64,000 bases of DNA from Lysobacter auxotrophicus (GTDB lineage Bacteria; Pseudomonadota; Gammaproteobacteria; Xanthomonadales; Xanthomonadaceae): contig NZ_AP027041.1 of the NCBI RefSeq assembly GCF_027924565.1, forward strand, positions 1,922,001 to 1,986,000, in the 5' to 3' direction. The notes below the pieces were generated by a model that searched no databases, was not told the DNA's origin, and worked only from the letters and a program-made list of their open reading frames with translations. Below, in pieces: positions 40,124-49,212 of this stretch (positions are counted from its first letter, which is position 1; each line of letters starts with the position of its first letter). The position numbers and the translations under genes are program-made.

Positions 40124-41374
40124 TCAAAGCAGGTGGCGCAGCGTCGGCAAGTACTTCTCGCTGGAGCCGGTGTTCACCGCGACGACCCGCTCGCCGCGCC
40201 GGACGAGGCCTCGGTCGAGCAACTGCGGCAGCGCCGCGAGGCAGGCTGCGCCTTCGGGCGAGATCCAGTCGTGCGTGCGGCGCCACGTCGCGGCGAGTTC
40301 GGATTCGATCCGCGCCTCTTCGACCGCGACCGCCGCGCCGCCGCTCCGCCGGATGATGTCCAGCACGCGGAAATGTCCGACGCCGCCGGGCACGTTGAGA
40401 CCCACCGCGAGGGTCGTGCCCGCTTCGACGACGGTCGTGTCCGCCGCGCCCGCATCGAACGCACGCACGAGCGGCGCGGTTCGTGCGCTCTGCACGCACA
40501 GCATGCGCGGGCGTCGCGCATCGATCATGCCGAGCGCTTCGAGTTCGTCCCACGCCTTCCACATGCCGAGCACGCCGGTGCCGCCGCCGGTGGGGTAGAT
40601 CACCGCATCGGGCAACGACCAGCGGGTTTCGCCGGGCAACGGCTCGGCGAGTTCCAGGGCGAGCGACTTCTTTCCCTCGATGCGCCAGCCTGGTTCCTGG
40701 AACGTCGCGACGGAAAACCAGCCATCGGGGATGTAGCGCTCCTTGAGGAACGCGCCGGCTTCGCGGATGGTCGGGCCGACCAGCTCGAGCGTCACCCGCT
40801 CGGGATGACGTCTGGCCGCCGCGGCGACGCCGCCGAGGATCGGCATGGGCGTGTCATCGGGCATCGCGACCACGACGCTCAGTCCGCCTTCCAGCGCGTA
40901 ACGCACGAGCGAATCGCCCGCGTTGCCCTGCGTCGGCACGGCGAGCCGGGTCAGGCCCAGGCGTCGCGCCTGCGCGGCGACCATCGCCATGCCGCGATCC
41001 TTGAAACTCTGCGTCGGGTTCGCGCCGTAGCCGGGATGCGCCTTGCCTTCGTCCTTGAGCTGGAGCGCGAGGCCCGCCGTCGCCGCAACCGGATGCGTCG
41101 AGTAATCGAGCAGCGGCGTGGCGCCTTCGCCGAGCGGAACCAGATGCGCGGCGTCGACCGGATCGTCGGCATCCAGCGCCATCAACGCGCCGAAACGCCA
41201 CAGGTCGCGGCGCTGCGGGCGATACCACGCCGCGTCCGGTTTTTCGTGCGCCAGCCGCTCCAGGTCGAGCACCATCTCGACCGGGCGACCGTCGACCGGA
41301 TCCAGGTTCATCGGGGTGTCGGCGGAATACTCGACGCCGGAGGCGATACCGCGAACGCAGCGCACGTAGGACAT
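40124..41374 (-). CDS. thrC: Threonine synthase (PLP-dependent, fold type II)
   Basis: About 416 residues, within the range for short-type threonine synthases. The PLP lysine is in NPTQSFKDRGMAM; other pocket motifs are PTQGNAGDSLVRYA (phosphate cup) and YPTGGGTGVLGMWKAW. It converts O-phosphohomoserine to threonine. It stands alone, not next to thrA/thrB, and several family proteins of this type act on other substrates, so a related fold-II lyase is possible. The ATG at MSYVRCVRGIASGVEY was chosen because upstream codons are not family-like. The N terminus (C-x-x-G-I) is typical. Confidence 0.85.
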   Translation of the reverse strand: MSYVRCVRGIASGVEYSADTPMNLDPVDGRPVEMVLDLERLAHEKPDAAWYRPQRRDLWRFGALMALDADDPVDAAHLVPLGEGATPLLDYSTHPVAATAGLALQLKDEGKAHPGYGANPTQSFKDRGMAMVAAQARRLGLTRLAVPTQGNAGDSLVRYALEGGLSVVVAMPDDTPMPILGGVAAAARRHPERVTLELVGPTIREAGAFLKERYIPDGWFSVATFQEPGWRIEGKKSLALELAEPLPGETRWSLPDAVIYPTGGGTGVLGMWKAWDELEALGMIDARRPRMLCVQSARTAPLVRAFDAGAADTTVVEAGTTLAVGLNVPGGVGHFRVLDIIRRSGGAAVAVEEARIESELAATWRRTHDWISPEGAACLAALPQLLDRGLVRRGERVVAVNTGSSEKYLPTLRHLL

Positions 41375-41451
41375 GGGCGAATCCGAACGGAGGTCCGTCC
41401 TTGTCGCAGCACCGCGCCGGGATTGCAACTTCGCGCTTCGCCGCCCGCGCG

Positions 41452-42816
41452 CTAGTACCCGCCGAAGCTCCCCGCCGCGCCCGGGAACACCACTGGGCTT
41501 TCGGTGCCGTCCTTCGCCACGGCGGCCACGCCGAAGAAGTAGTTGTCGATCACCGTGTTCTTCAGCGTGAATTCGGTGACGTCGCCGACCCAGCGGCTAT
41601 GCGTCCACTGCGGCTCGGTGGTGAGGCGCCAGTAGAGCTTGTAGCCGGCGAGGTTCGGTGCCTGTTTCGCCGGGGCGCGCGTCCACTTCAGCGTGGTGTC
41701 GGCGGTCACCGCGCCCTCGATGGACACGTTCGCCGGCGGCGGCGGTGCGGACGCCATGCCGGCGAGGCTGACCGTGTTGAGTGCGGTGAGCTTGGCGGCG
41801 TAGGCGAAATCCACGCCTTCGATGGTGTCGCCGTACACGCGCCCGTTCTCCGTGCGCAGGTCCTGGTGCTGGCGGTCGTAGTTCTCGTTGGTTTCCATCA
41901 CGCGCACGGCGGGGTAGCCCAGGTCGTTGAACGGGCGATGGTGCCCGCCGCGCCCGAAGCGGTCGAGACGATAGACCATCATCACGTCGAGGTTGGGAAC
42001 GTAGTCGGCCATGCGGTCGATGTAGCGGGCGAGGTTGCGCGTGGGCGAGTCGACTTCGCCGCCGGTGAAGCGACGCTGGCGCGCTTCTTCGGCCGTCTCG
42101 TTGGCGCGCGTGCCTTCGGCGAACACGCGCGCGGTGGTGTTGTCCACCACGCCGGTCAGGCCCGCGCTGTTGCCGATCATGTCGTTGTTGAGCACCGCCT
42201 CGATGCGCCAGCCGTTCTTCTTCGCTTCCTGCGCGAGGAACTTGCCGCCGAACAGGCCCTGTTCCTCGCCGGACAGCGCCGCATAGACGATCGAGCCGGG
42301 AAAGCGCTGCCGGCTCAGCACGCGCGCGGCTTCCAGCGTGCCGGCGATGCCTGAGGCATTGTCGTTCGCGCCCGGCGAATCAGCGGTGGCGTTCATCACG
42401 TCGCTCACGCGCGAGTCGATGTCGCCGCTCATGATCACGTAGCGGTTCGGATCGGCCGTGCCGCGCTGGATCGCGATGACGCTGACCACCTCGACCGGCC
42501 CCGGGATGCGCGGCTCGCCCTGCACCGTGCCCTTGACGTAGCGCACCTCCAGGCAGCCGCCGCATTCGCGCGAGATGCGCTCGAACTCGTCGTGGATCCA
42601 GGCCGTGGCGGCACCGATGCCGCGCTTCGGATCAGTCTGGCTCGACAGCGTGTGGCGCGTGCCGAACGAGACGAGCTTGCGCACGTCCGCCTCGATGCGT
42701 GCGGCCGACGGCGCGGTGCCGATGTCGTGCAACCACGGCGTCTCCGCCGGCGGCGGCGCGTCGTGGGCGAAGGCGGGAGCGGCGAGGAGGGCTAGGGCGG
42801 GAAGGAACTGGCGCAT
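41452..42816 (-). CDS. M28-family zinc metallopeptidase with C-terminal fibronectin-like domain
   Basis: About 454 residues. A signal peptide (ending PAFAHDAP) is followed by an M28 catalytic core: GDIDSRVSDVMNATADSPGA (first metal ligands), NDNASGIAG, the catalytic SGEEQGLFG, NNDMIGNSAG and a late GGHHRPFNDLGY ligand. Residues after about 355 form a fibronectin type III-like module ending SFGGY. An exported aminopeptidase acting on peptides in the periplasm or outside. Two Cys in CGGCLEVRY may pair. It lies next to thrC with 77 bases between. Confidence 0.88.
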   Translation of the reverse strand: MRQFLPALALLAAPAFAHDAPPPAETPWLHDIGTAPSAARIEADVRKLVSFGTRHTLSSQTDPKRGIGAATAWIHDEFERISRECGGCLEVRYVKGTVQGEPRIPGPVEVVSVIAIQRGTADPNRYVIMSGDIDSRVSDVMNATADSPGANDNASGIAGTLEAARVLSRQRFPGSIVYAALSGEEQGLFGGKFLAQEAKKNGWRIEAVLNNDMIGNSAGLTGVVDNTTARVFAEGTRANETAEEARQRRFTGGEVDSPTRNLARYIDRMADYVPNLDVMMVYRLDRFGRGGHHRPFNDLGYPAVRVMETNENYDRQHQDLRTENGRVYGDTIEGVDFAYAAKLTALNTVSLAGMASAPPPPANVSIEGAVTADTTLKWTRAPAKQAPNLAGYKLYWRLTTEPQWTHSRWVGDVTEFTLKNTVIDNYFFGVAAVAKDGTESPVVFPGAAGSFGGY

Positions 42817-43198
42817 GGGAGCCTCGGTAGGGAACGCCCAATGTATCGCGCGCGCAACGCGCTGGATGCCCGCGCCGCCGCACGGTTCGCGGTGGATGCG
42901 GGTGCCGACAGGACCGGCACAGTCGCGCACGGCGTAGCCGGCAAGCCGACCCGTTCATCAAGTCGAACGGCGGTGGCGCGGGACGCCGGTGCGGGGAGGC
43001 CGCGCGAGCGACTCGCATCGCGTACATGCCGGCACGCGGGCGCGACATGCGCGCCATGATCGTCGCGTGAAGCGTCGCGCGATTTCACGGATACGTACGC
43101 GACGCGCGGGTTGAATCCGCGCCAGGATTTCGCCGCTCGATCGAGCGCCCGCTTTCCGGTGTCGGATTCGCCGATGCCACTTACGGAGGAGTGCACCG
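42817..43198. other. Divergent intergenic region
   Basis: About 380 bases between the divergent M28 peptidase and the second choice-of-anchor gene. No coding frame is convincing, and I see no palindromic element of the array type. An ACGGAGGAG site lies at its right end. It should hold the promoters of both genes. Confidence 0.5.
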
Positions 43199-44569
43199 AT
43201 GATCCGCATCCGTTCCCTCACGCTCGCGCTCGCCCCGATGTGCCTGTTCGCACTCGGTGCCTTCCTGCCCGAAGGCGCGGCGCACGCGGTCACGCGCAAG
43301 GTGACCAACTGCAACAACGCCGGCGCCGGCAGCCTGCGCGCGGTCGTGGCAAGCGCGGCGAGCGGCGACGCCATCGACCTGCGTTCGCTCAAATGCAGCA
43401 GCATCGTGCTGAACGGCGCGATCGTCGTGCCGCAGGACGATCTGCGGCTGCTCGGGCCGGGCACCCTCTCGCTCACCATCGACGGCAACCGCGCCGGGCG
43501 CGTGTTCCTGCACAACGGCGCCGGCACGCTCTACATCGCAAAGCTCTCGGTCAGCAACGGGCTCTCGCTGGTTTCGGCCGGAGACGAGGGCGAGGGCGGA
43601 TGCATCCGTTCGCTCGGCGGCACGGTCGAGCTGTGGCGCTCGCGCGTGCACGGCTGCGAGGCGTATTCACCGGAGTACACGTCGGTCGCGCTGCTGGGTG
43701 GCGGCATCGCCGCGGCGAACGTGACGCTCAATTTCAGCAGCGTGTTCGAGAACAAGGCCGGTATCTACAGCTACGGCGGCGGCATCTACGCCACCGGCAC
43801 GGCCCGGCTGTACTACAGCGAGGTCTACGGCCACGAGGTCACCGGCGACGGCGGCGGCATCGTGGCGAACGTGGTGGACGCCAGCTATTCGACGATCCGC
43901 GACAACACCGCCAACCGCGGCGGCGGCATCGCGTGCCAGCGGCTGAACCTCAACAAGTCGACGGTGTCGGGCAATCGCGCGGTGTTGCGCGATTTCCTCG
44001 GCGGCTACACCGAAAACGAAGCCGGCGGCGTGCTGGTGATGGGCAGCGGGCACAGCGTGGTGGCCGACAGCACGATCTCCGGCAACGCCGCCTTCAACTA
44101 CAGCGCGGGCGAGTTCCGGGCCGGGACGGTGACGATCTACAACAGCACCATCACGGGCAACATCGAGAACTACCCCGAAGGCGACCTGTGGCATTACTAC
44201 CCGCCCGAGTACTTCGGCCGGGGCGCGCTGCACGCCGTCTCGATCCGCCTGGAGGGCACCATCGTCGCGGGCAACCAGCGCCTGCAGGGCGTGCCTCCGT
44301 ACGACATCGCCAGCGGCACGGTCACCGGCAGCCACAATCTCATCGGCCATTCGCAGGTGCCGCTGCCGGCGGACACGCTGACCTTCACCGACCCGCGCGT
44401 GGCGCCGCTTGCCGACAACGGCGGGCCGACGCGGACGCACCGGCTGCTTGGCGACAGCCCTGCGATCGACCACGGCAACAACCTGCTCAACCGCCAGTAC
44501 GACCAGCGCGGCCCGGGTTTCCCGCGCACGAAGGGGCCGGCGACGGATATCGGTTCGTACGAGCGTTGA
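43199..44569 (+). CDS. Secreted choice-of-anchor Q / beta-helix protein, paralogue of the 21.6-kb gene
   Basis: About 456 residues. Signal peptide (ending AHAVT), then KVTNCNNAGAGSLRAVVASA, the same domain start as the first copy, and GGGI-type helix turns (LGGGIAAANVTLN, YGGGIYATGTARL, RGGGIACQRLNLN). The end LADNGGPTRTHRLLGDSPAI and YDQRGPGFPRTKG matches the family C terminus. Both copies are plus-strand and share about two thirds of the conserved landmarks by eye. GGAGGAG lies upstream of the ATG. Exported; ligand unknown. Confidence 0.85.
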   Translation: MIRIRSLTLALAPMCLFALGAFLPEGAAHAVTRKVTNCNNAGAGSLRAVVASAASGDAIDLRSLKCSSIVLNGAIVVPQDDLRLLGPGTLSLTIDGNRAGRVFLHNGAGTLYIAKLSVSNGLSLVSAGDEGEGGCIRSLGGTVELWRSRVHGCEAYSPEYTSVALLGGGIAAANVTLNFSSVFENKAGIYSYGGGIYATGTARLYYSEVYGHEVTGDGGGIVANVVDASYSTIRDNTANRGGGIACQRLNLNKSTVSGNRAVLRDFLGGYTENEAGGVLVMGSGHSVVADSTISGNAAFNYSAGEFRAGTVTIYNSTITGNIENYPEGDLWHYYPPEYFGRGALHAVSIRLEGTIVAGNQRLQGVPPYDIASGTVTGSHNLIGHSQVPLPADTLTFTDPRVAPLADNGGPTRTHRLLGDSPAIDHGNNLLNRQYDQRGPGFPRTKGPATDIGSYER

Positions 44570-44648
44570 GTGCGGGGCTTGCGGCCGCGCGTGGGGAGCC
44601 AGCGAGGAGCGCACCTCAAGCGCGTTCCTCGTTCCGCGCCGCTCGTGG

Positions 44649-46103
44649 CTATGGCGCCCGGCGTCCCGCCGCCGCGTGCGCCAGCCCCGTCACCACGCCG
44701 AGTGACGCGTTGCCCGCGACCAGTTCCGCGTCGGGGAAGAGTTCCTTCACCAGCCGCGGCACGTACGGTGAGCGCGACATGCCGCCGGTGAGGTAGACGG
44801 TTTCCGGCGGCTGGTCGAGGTCATCGCGCGCGCGTTCCATCAGCGTGCGCAGCTGGTGGAGGAACGGCGACGCCGCATCGCCCAGTCGCGCCGCATCGAT
44901 CGGCACCGACAGCCCGGTCTCGATGAAATCGAGCTCCAGCGTCATGCGTTCGGCTTCGCTCAGGCGGATCTTCGCGCGCTCCACCGCGCGGTTCAGGCGC
45001 ACGGTGTGGCCGCGCTTTTTCAGCGCTTCCAGCCGCTGGCCGTAGGGTGCATCCACGTGCTCGAACGAGGTCTCGCGGAATCGCGCCTGGCGTTGCAGGT
45101 CCTGCACGGCCGAGGCTTCGTAGAACTGATGCGCCGGCGTGCGCGTCACGCCCTTGCCGAACAGCGGCATCACCCCGCGCATGCTCAGTTCGATGTCCAC
45201 GTCGGTGCCGCCCACGGGCTCGCCCCAGGAGTCGTGCACGATCGGCGCGGCGCTATCGCCGCCGACGTCGGCCAGCGCCATGTCGGTGGTGCCGCCGCCG
45301 ATGTCGAGGATCAGCGTGCGACGCGGGCGCTGCGTCTGGGCGTGGTAACCGTACGCGGCGGCGGCCGGTTCCTCCAGGAATTCCACTTCGTCGAACCCGG
45401 CGGCGTAGGCGGCGTCGGTGAGGATTTCCAGCGCCTGCACGCCGCCGGCTTCCTTCATCGAACTGCGAAAGCGCACCGGCCGCCCGAGGATCGCCGCGCG
45501 CACGTCGTGCCCGAGCTGCGCGCTCGCGGTCAGGCGGATGTGGCGCAACAGCTGCGTCGCGATGCCCAGCAGCGTGTCGCGCGCACGCGATTCGAGCTTG
45601 TAGCCGAGCATCGACTTGGGCGACACGACCAGCTGGCCGGCGCCGCCTTCGATGAACGCATCGACGGCTTCCTCGCCGTACAGCGCCCGCTGCAGGTCGA
45701 CGCCTTCCAGCATCGCCTTGCGCATCTCTTCGGCCGCCCAGCGCCGACGCACGAGTGCGCGGGCGTCGCGTTCCAGCTCGAGGTCCGAGCGCACGCGCGG
45801 CGAGGGGATCATGCCGAGCGCGGCGCTTCGCTGCGGTTCCGGACGCTTCATGGCTTCCTCGCGACGGGCGCGCAGTTCCGCATGCTGCCGCGCCTGGTCG
45901 CGGCGGAATTCGCCCACGAGCTGGCGGATCTCCTCGTGCATCGCGTCGGTGAGTTCGAACTCCGACAGGTCCGGCAAGCGCTGCGGGAAGAACACCGTGG
46001 TGCGGAACTGCGGCTCCTCGCCGAAGCGGATCAGCTGGAGTTCGCCGTCCACGACGGCGCCGGCGGCCGAATAGCTGGTGCCGAAGTCGATCCCGATGCG
46101 CAT
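44649..46103 (-). CDS. Hsp70-family protein (YegD-like ATPase)
   Basis: About 484 residues. The actin-fold ATPase features are MRIGIDFGTSYSAAGAVVDG (phosphate 1), ILDIGGGTTDMALADVGGDS (phosphate 2) and VYLTGGMSRSPYVPRLVKEL (adenosine motif). A coiled-coil-prone basic insert (RRDQARQHAELRARREEAMK) interrupts the first lobe, as in YegD-type proteins. The substrate-binding domain of DnaK is absent, so it is a chaperone-like ATPase with an unknown client. The ATG at MRIGIDFG is chosen because the motif needs a free N terminus. Confidence 0.88.
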   Translation of the reverse strand: MRIGIDFGTSYSAAGAVVDGELQLIRFGEEPQFRTTVFFPQRLPDLSEFELTDAMHEEIRQLVGEFRRDQARQHAELRARREEAMKRPEPQRSAALGMIPSPRVRSDLELERDARALVRRRWAAEEMRKAMLEGVDLQRALYGEEAVDAFIEGGAGQLVVSPKSMLGYKLESRARDTLLGIATQLLRHIRLTASAQLGHDVRAAILGRPVRFRSSMKEAGGVQALEILTDAAYAAGFDEVEFLEEPAAAAYGYHAQTQRPRRTLILDIGGGTTDMALADVGGDSAAPIVHDSWGEPVGGTDVDIELSMRGVMPLFGKGVTRTPAHQFYEASAVQDLQRQARFRETSFEHVDAPYGQRLEALKKRGHTVRLNRAVERAKIRLSEAERMTLELDFIETGLSVPIDAARLGDAASPFLHQLRTLMERARDDLDQPPETVYLTGGMSRSPYVPRLVKELFPDAELVAGNASLGVVTGLAHAAAGRRAP

Positions 46104-46314
46104 GTACAACCCGAACGTGTGGCGAAAGACGCAATTTTGCCTTGGATCGGCGTGTCGCCGCCAATGCGGCGAAGCCTGCGTTCTCCGGCGGATCACCGCG
46201 CCGGTGGTATATCCGCCGGACGTCCGCCTCTTCGCGCGAGGGATGCATGAGGAAACCGGCCAAGCGGGATTTCCCGCTCACGGTTCAAGCCGCAGAATCT
46301 CCAGGGTGTTCGCG

Positions 46315-46830
46315 ATGACGCCGCAGACGCACGCCATCGAACGCGATGGCGAACGTATCGACATGCAGCTCCGTCCGTTGGAACCGCGCGACACCGAGGC
46401 CGCGCTCCGCCTCGCCGAACGGATCTCGTCCTTCGGGCCGCCGCCGTGGCGCGATGCCGACCAGTTGCGGCGCGTGGATCGCGACACGCTGCGCCGGGCG
46501 ATGGAGGAGGGCGGCGAGCACCGGGTGATCGTCGTCGCCGTCGTCGATGCGCAGGTCATCGGGCTGATGCACGTGACCTGCCTGGAGGACTACTACACGC
46601 GGCGCCGCAACGCGCACGTCGCCGATCTCGTGGTCGATGCGGCGTGGTCCGGGCACGGCATCGGTTCGCTGCTCATGCAACAGGCCGAGGCGTGGGCGCG
46701 CGCACGCGGCGACGACTGGCTCTCGCTCAGCGTCTTCCCGCAGAACGAAGGCGCGGTGCGGCTGTACGAACGCAGCGGGTTCCAGCCGGACATCGCCCGC
46801 TACGTGAAGCCGTTGAAGCCGGACACGTAG
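46315..46830 (+). CDS. GNAT-family N-acetyltransferase
   Basis: About 171 residues. The acetyl-CoA-binding motif is VADLVVDAAWSGHGIGSLLM (V-x-x-x-x-R/Q-G-x-G region with GHGIGS), followed by a helix QAEAWARARGDDWLSLSVFP and NEGAVRLYERSGFQP. A cytoplasmic enzyme; substrate unknown. It converges with the glgX gene (11 bases between stop codons). The ATG follows GCGATG; an upstream in-frame start adds residues without similarity. Confidence 0.85.
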   Translation: MTPQTHAIERDGERIDMQLRPLEPRDTEAALRLAERISSFGPPPWRDADQLRRVDRDTLRRAMEEGGEHRVIVVAVVDAQVIGLMHVTCLEDYYTRRRNAHVADLVVDAAWSGHGIGSLLMQQAEAWARARGDDWLSLSVFPQNEGAVRLYERSGFQPDIARYVKPLKPDT

Positions 46831-46841
46831 CGGGCGAGGCG

Positions 46842-48968
46842 TCAGGCCGTCGCGTCGCGTTCGACCGCGAGCAGCGCGAGCGATCGATCGACGGCGTCCC
46901 AGCGTTCGCCGCCCGCGATCGACTGGCCTTCGCGCGCCTGGCTGGTGTCGACGAGCACGCGCCAGTGTTCGCCGGTGATTTCCGGCAGCGTGAAGCCCAC
47001 CGTGTCGGCAGCAGCGTTGACCAGCAGGAGCAGGGTGACCTCGCTGCCCGGTTCGTTGAGGCCGCTCGACGGCGAACGTCCGTCCAGCCGCATCATCAGC
47101 GCGCGGCCGTGCGGATCGTGCCAGTGTTCGTCGGCCATCTCGCTGCCGTCGGGCAGCAGCCAGGTGACATCCTTCAGGCCGAGCGCCTCGTCGTATTGGC
47201 CCCGGAAAAAGCGGCCGTGATGCAGCAGGCGGTAGCGCGCGCGGATCTCGCCGAGGCGGCGCACGAAATCGGTCAGCGACTTCGCTTCCTCCTGGTTCGC
47301 GGCCTCCCAGTCCAGCCAGGTCAGTTCGTTGTCCTGGCAGTACGCGTTGTTGTTGCCGCGCTGGCTGCGGCCGGACTCGTCGCCCGCCAGCAGCATCGGC
47401 GTGCCCTGCGACAGGAACAGCGTCGCCAGGAGATTGCGCTGCTGCCGCGCGCGCAACGCATTGATCCCGGCGTCGTCCGTATCGCCTTCGGCGCCGTAGT
47501 TGGCCGACAGGTTGTGGTCGGTGCCGTCGCGGTTTTCCTCGCCGTTGCTGTCGTTGTGCTTGCCGTCGTACGACACGAGGTCGCGCAGCGTGAAGCCATC
47601 GTGCGCGGTGACGAAGTTGACCGACGCCGTCGGCCGCCGCCCGCCCTTGTCGAACAGGTCGGCCGACCCGGTGATGCGCGTGGCGAACTCCGCGAGTTGT
47701 CCCTCGTCGCCGCGCCAGAACGCGCGCACGTTGTCGCGGAAGCGGTCGTTCCATTCGGCCCAGCCCGGCGGGAAACTGCCGACCTGGTAACCGCCGGGCC
47801 CGACGTCCCACGGCTCGGCGATCAGCTTCACGCGGCTGAGCACCGGATCCTGCCGGCACGCGTCGAGGAACCCGCCGCGCGGATCGAAGCCATGGCGCTC
47901 GCGGCCGAGGATCGTCGCCAGGTCGAAGCGGAAACCGTCGACGTGCATTTCCTCGACCCAGTAGCGCAGCGAGTCGTTGACCATGCGCAGCGCGCCGGGA
48001 TTGGTGAGGTCCAGCGTGTTGCCGGTGCCGGTGTCGTTGATGTAGTGCCGGCCTTCGGACAACCGGTAATAGCTGCGGTTGTCGATGCCGCGGAACGAGA
48101 GCGTCGGCCCCAATTCGTTGCCTTCGGCCGTGTGGTTGTAGACGACGTCGAGGATCACCTCCAGCCCGGCGCGATGCAGTCGCGCGACCATCTGCTTGAA
48201 CTCGCCGACGGTGTCGCTGGCCATGTAGCGCGCCTGCGGGGCGAAGAAGCCGATGGTGTTGTAGCCCCAGTAATTGCGCAGGCCGCGTTCGAGCAGATGC
48301 GAGTCGTCGACGTAGGCGTGCACCGGCAGCAGTTCGACGGCCGTGACGCCGAGCGAGATGATGTGATCGACCACCTCGTCCACCTGCAGCCCCGCGAACG
48401 TGCCACGCCATGCGTCGGGCACGGCGGGGTGGCGCATCGTGAGGCCGCGGACGTGCGCCTCGTAGATGACGGTCTTCTGCCACGGCGTTTCCGGCGGGCG
48501 GTCGGCGCCCCACGTGAACGCGGGATCGACCACCGCGCACTTGGGCATCGATGGCGCGCTGTCGCGGCGATCGAAACTCAGGTCCTTGTCGCGATGCCCC
48601 AGCACGTAGCCGAACAGCGCGGGCGACCATTTCACCTGGCCGACGATGCGTTTCGCGTACGGATCCAGCAGCAGCTTGTTCGGGTTGAAGCGGTGGCCGG
48701 CGTCGGGTTCGTACGGCCCGTGCACGCGATAGCCGTACAACTGGCCGGGGCGCGCGTCGGGCAGGTAACCGTGCCACACCTCGTCGGTGTATTCGGGCAG
48801 CACGATGCGTTCGCTCTCGCGGCCGCGTGAGTCGAACAGGCACAGTTCCACCTTCGTGGCGTTGGCCGAGTACAGGGCGAAGTTGACGCCCAGTCCGTCG
48901 AACGTGGCGCCCAGCGGGAAGGGCCGCCCTTCCCGGATGCGGGACACGCGGATCAGCCGGCGGGGCAT
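46842..48968 (-). CDS. glgX: Glycogen debranching enzyme (GlgX, isoamylase type)
   Basis: About 708 residues. The N-terminal CBM48 domain (GATFDGLGVNFALYSANATK) precedes a GH13 barrel with VILDVVYNHTAEGNELGPTL, the nucleophile motif DGFRFDLATILGRE, the acid in KLIAEPWDVGPGGYQVG and NFVTAHDGFTL. It hydrolyses alpha-1,6 branches of limit dextrins. It is the last gene of the glycogen/trehalose operon, 34 bases after the DUF2934 gene. Start fixed by MPRRLIRVSRIREGRPFPLG with no alternative family-like extension. Confidence 0.94.
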   Translation of the reverse strand: MPRRLIRVSRIREGRPFPLGATFDGLGVNFALYSANATKVELCLFDSRGRESERIVLPEYTDEVWHGYLPDARPGQLYGYRVHGPYEPDAGHRFNPNKLLLDPYAKRIVGQVKWSPALFGYVLGHRDKDLSFDRRDSAPSMPKCAVVDPAFTWGADRPPETPWQKTVIYEAHVRGLTMRHPAVPDAWRGTFAGLQVDEVVDHIISLGVTAVELLPVHAYVDDSHLLERGLRNYWGYNTIGFFAPQARYMASDTVGEFKQMVARLHRAGLEVILDVVYNHTAEGNELGPTLSFRGIDNRSYYRLSEGRHYINDTGTGNTLDLTNPGALRMVNDSLRYWVEEMHVDGFRFDLATILGRERHGFDPRGGFLDACRQDPVLSRVKLIAEPWDVGPGGYQVGSFPPGWAEWNDRFRDNVRAFWRGDEGQLAEFATRITGSADLFDKGGRRPTASVNFVTAHDGFTLRDLVSYDGKHNDSNGEENRDGTDHNLSANYGAEGDTDDAGINALRARQQRNLLATLFLSQGTPMLLAGDESGRSQRGNNNAYCQDNELTWLDWEAANQEEAKSLTDFVRRLGEIRARYRLLHHGRFFRGQYDEALGLKDVTWLLPDGSEMADEHWHDPHGRALMMRLDGRSPSSGLNEPGSEVTLLLLVNAAADTVGFTLPEITGEHWRVLVDTSQAREGQSIAGGERWDAVDRSLALLAVERDATA

Positions 48969-49002
48969 GCGATGCCTCGTCGGGGAATACGGTTTCGATC
49001 AG

Positions 49003-49212
49003 TCATGCGGGCGGTCGCCTGCCTTGCTTGCGTGAGGATTCGGGGGCGTCGGTGTCGTCGGCTTCGGCCTCGACCAGGCGTTCGGCCATGCCCCAGTGGC
49101 GCAGCGCCTGGCCTTCCGGGCGTCCTTCGGATTCCCAGATTTCGCGGGCCAGTCGTTCGATGCGGGCGCGACGTGCGGCGTCGCGTTCCGGTGCGTGTGT
49201 CGGCGGGCTCAT
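49003..49212 (-). CDS. DUF2934 small protein inside the glycogen/trehalose operon
   Basis: A 69-residue protein with the DUF2934 core RIERLAREIWESEGRPEGQA followed by LRHWGMAERL. Such proteins are short, soluble and of unknown function; they often sit near glycogen or trehalose genes. The start overlaps the treY stop by ATGA, so translation is coupled, and glgX follows after 34 bases. A positively charged tail (SSRKQGRRPP) could bind nucleic acid or glucan, but this is speculation. Confidence 0.87.
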   Translation of the reverse strand: MSPPTHAPERDAARRARIERLAREIWESEGRPEGQALRHWGMAERLVEAEADDTDAPESSRKQGRRPPA

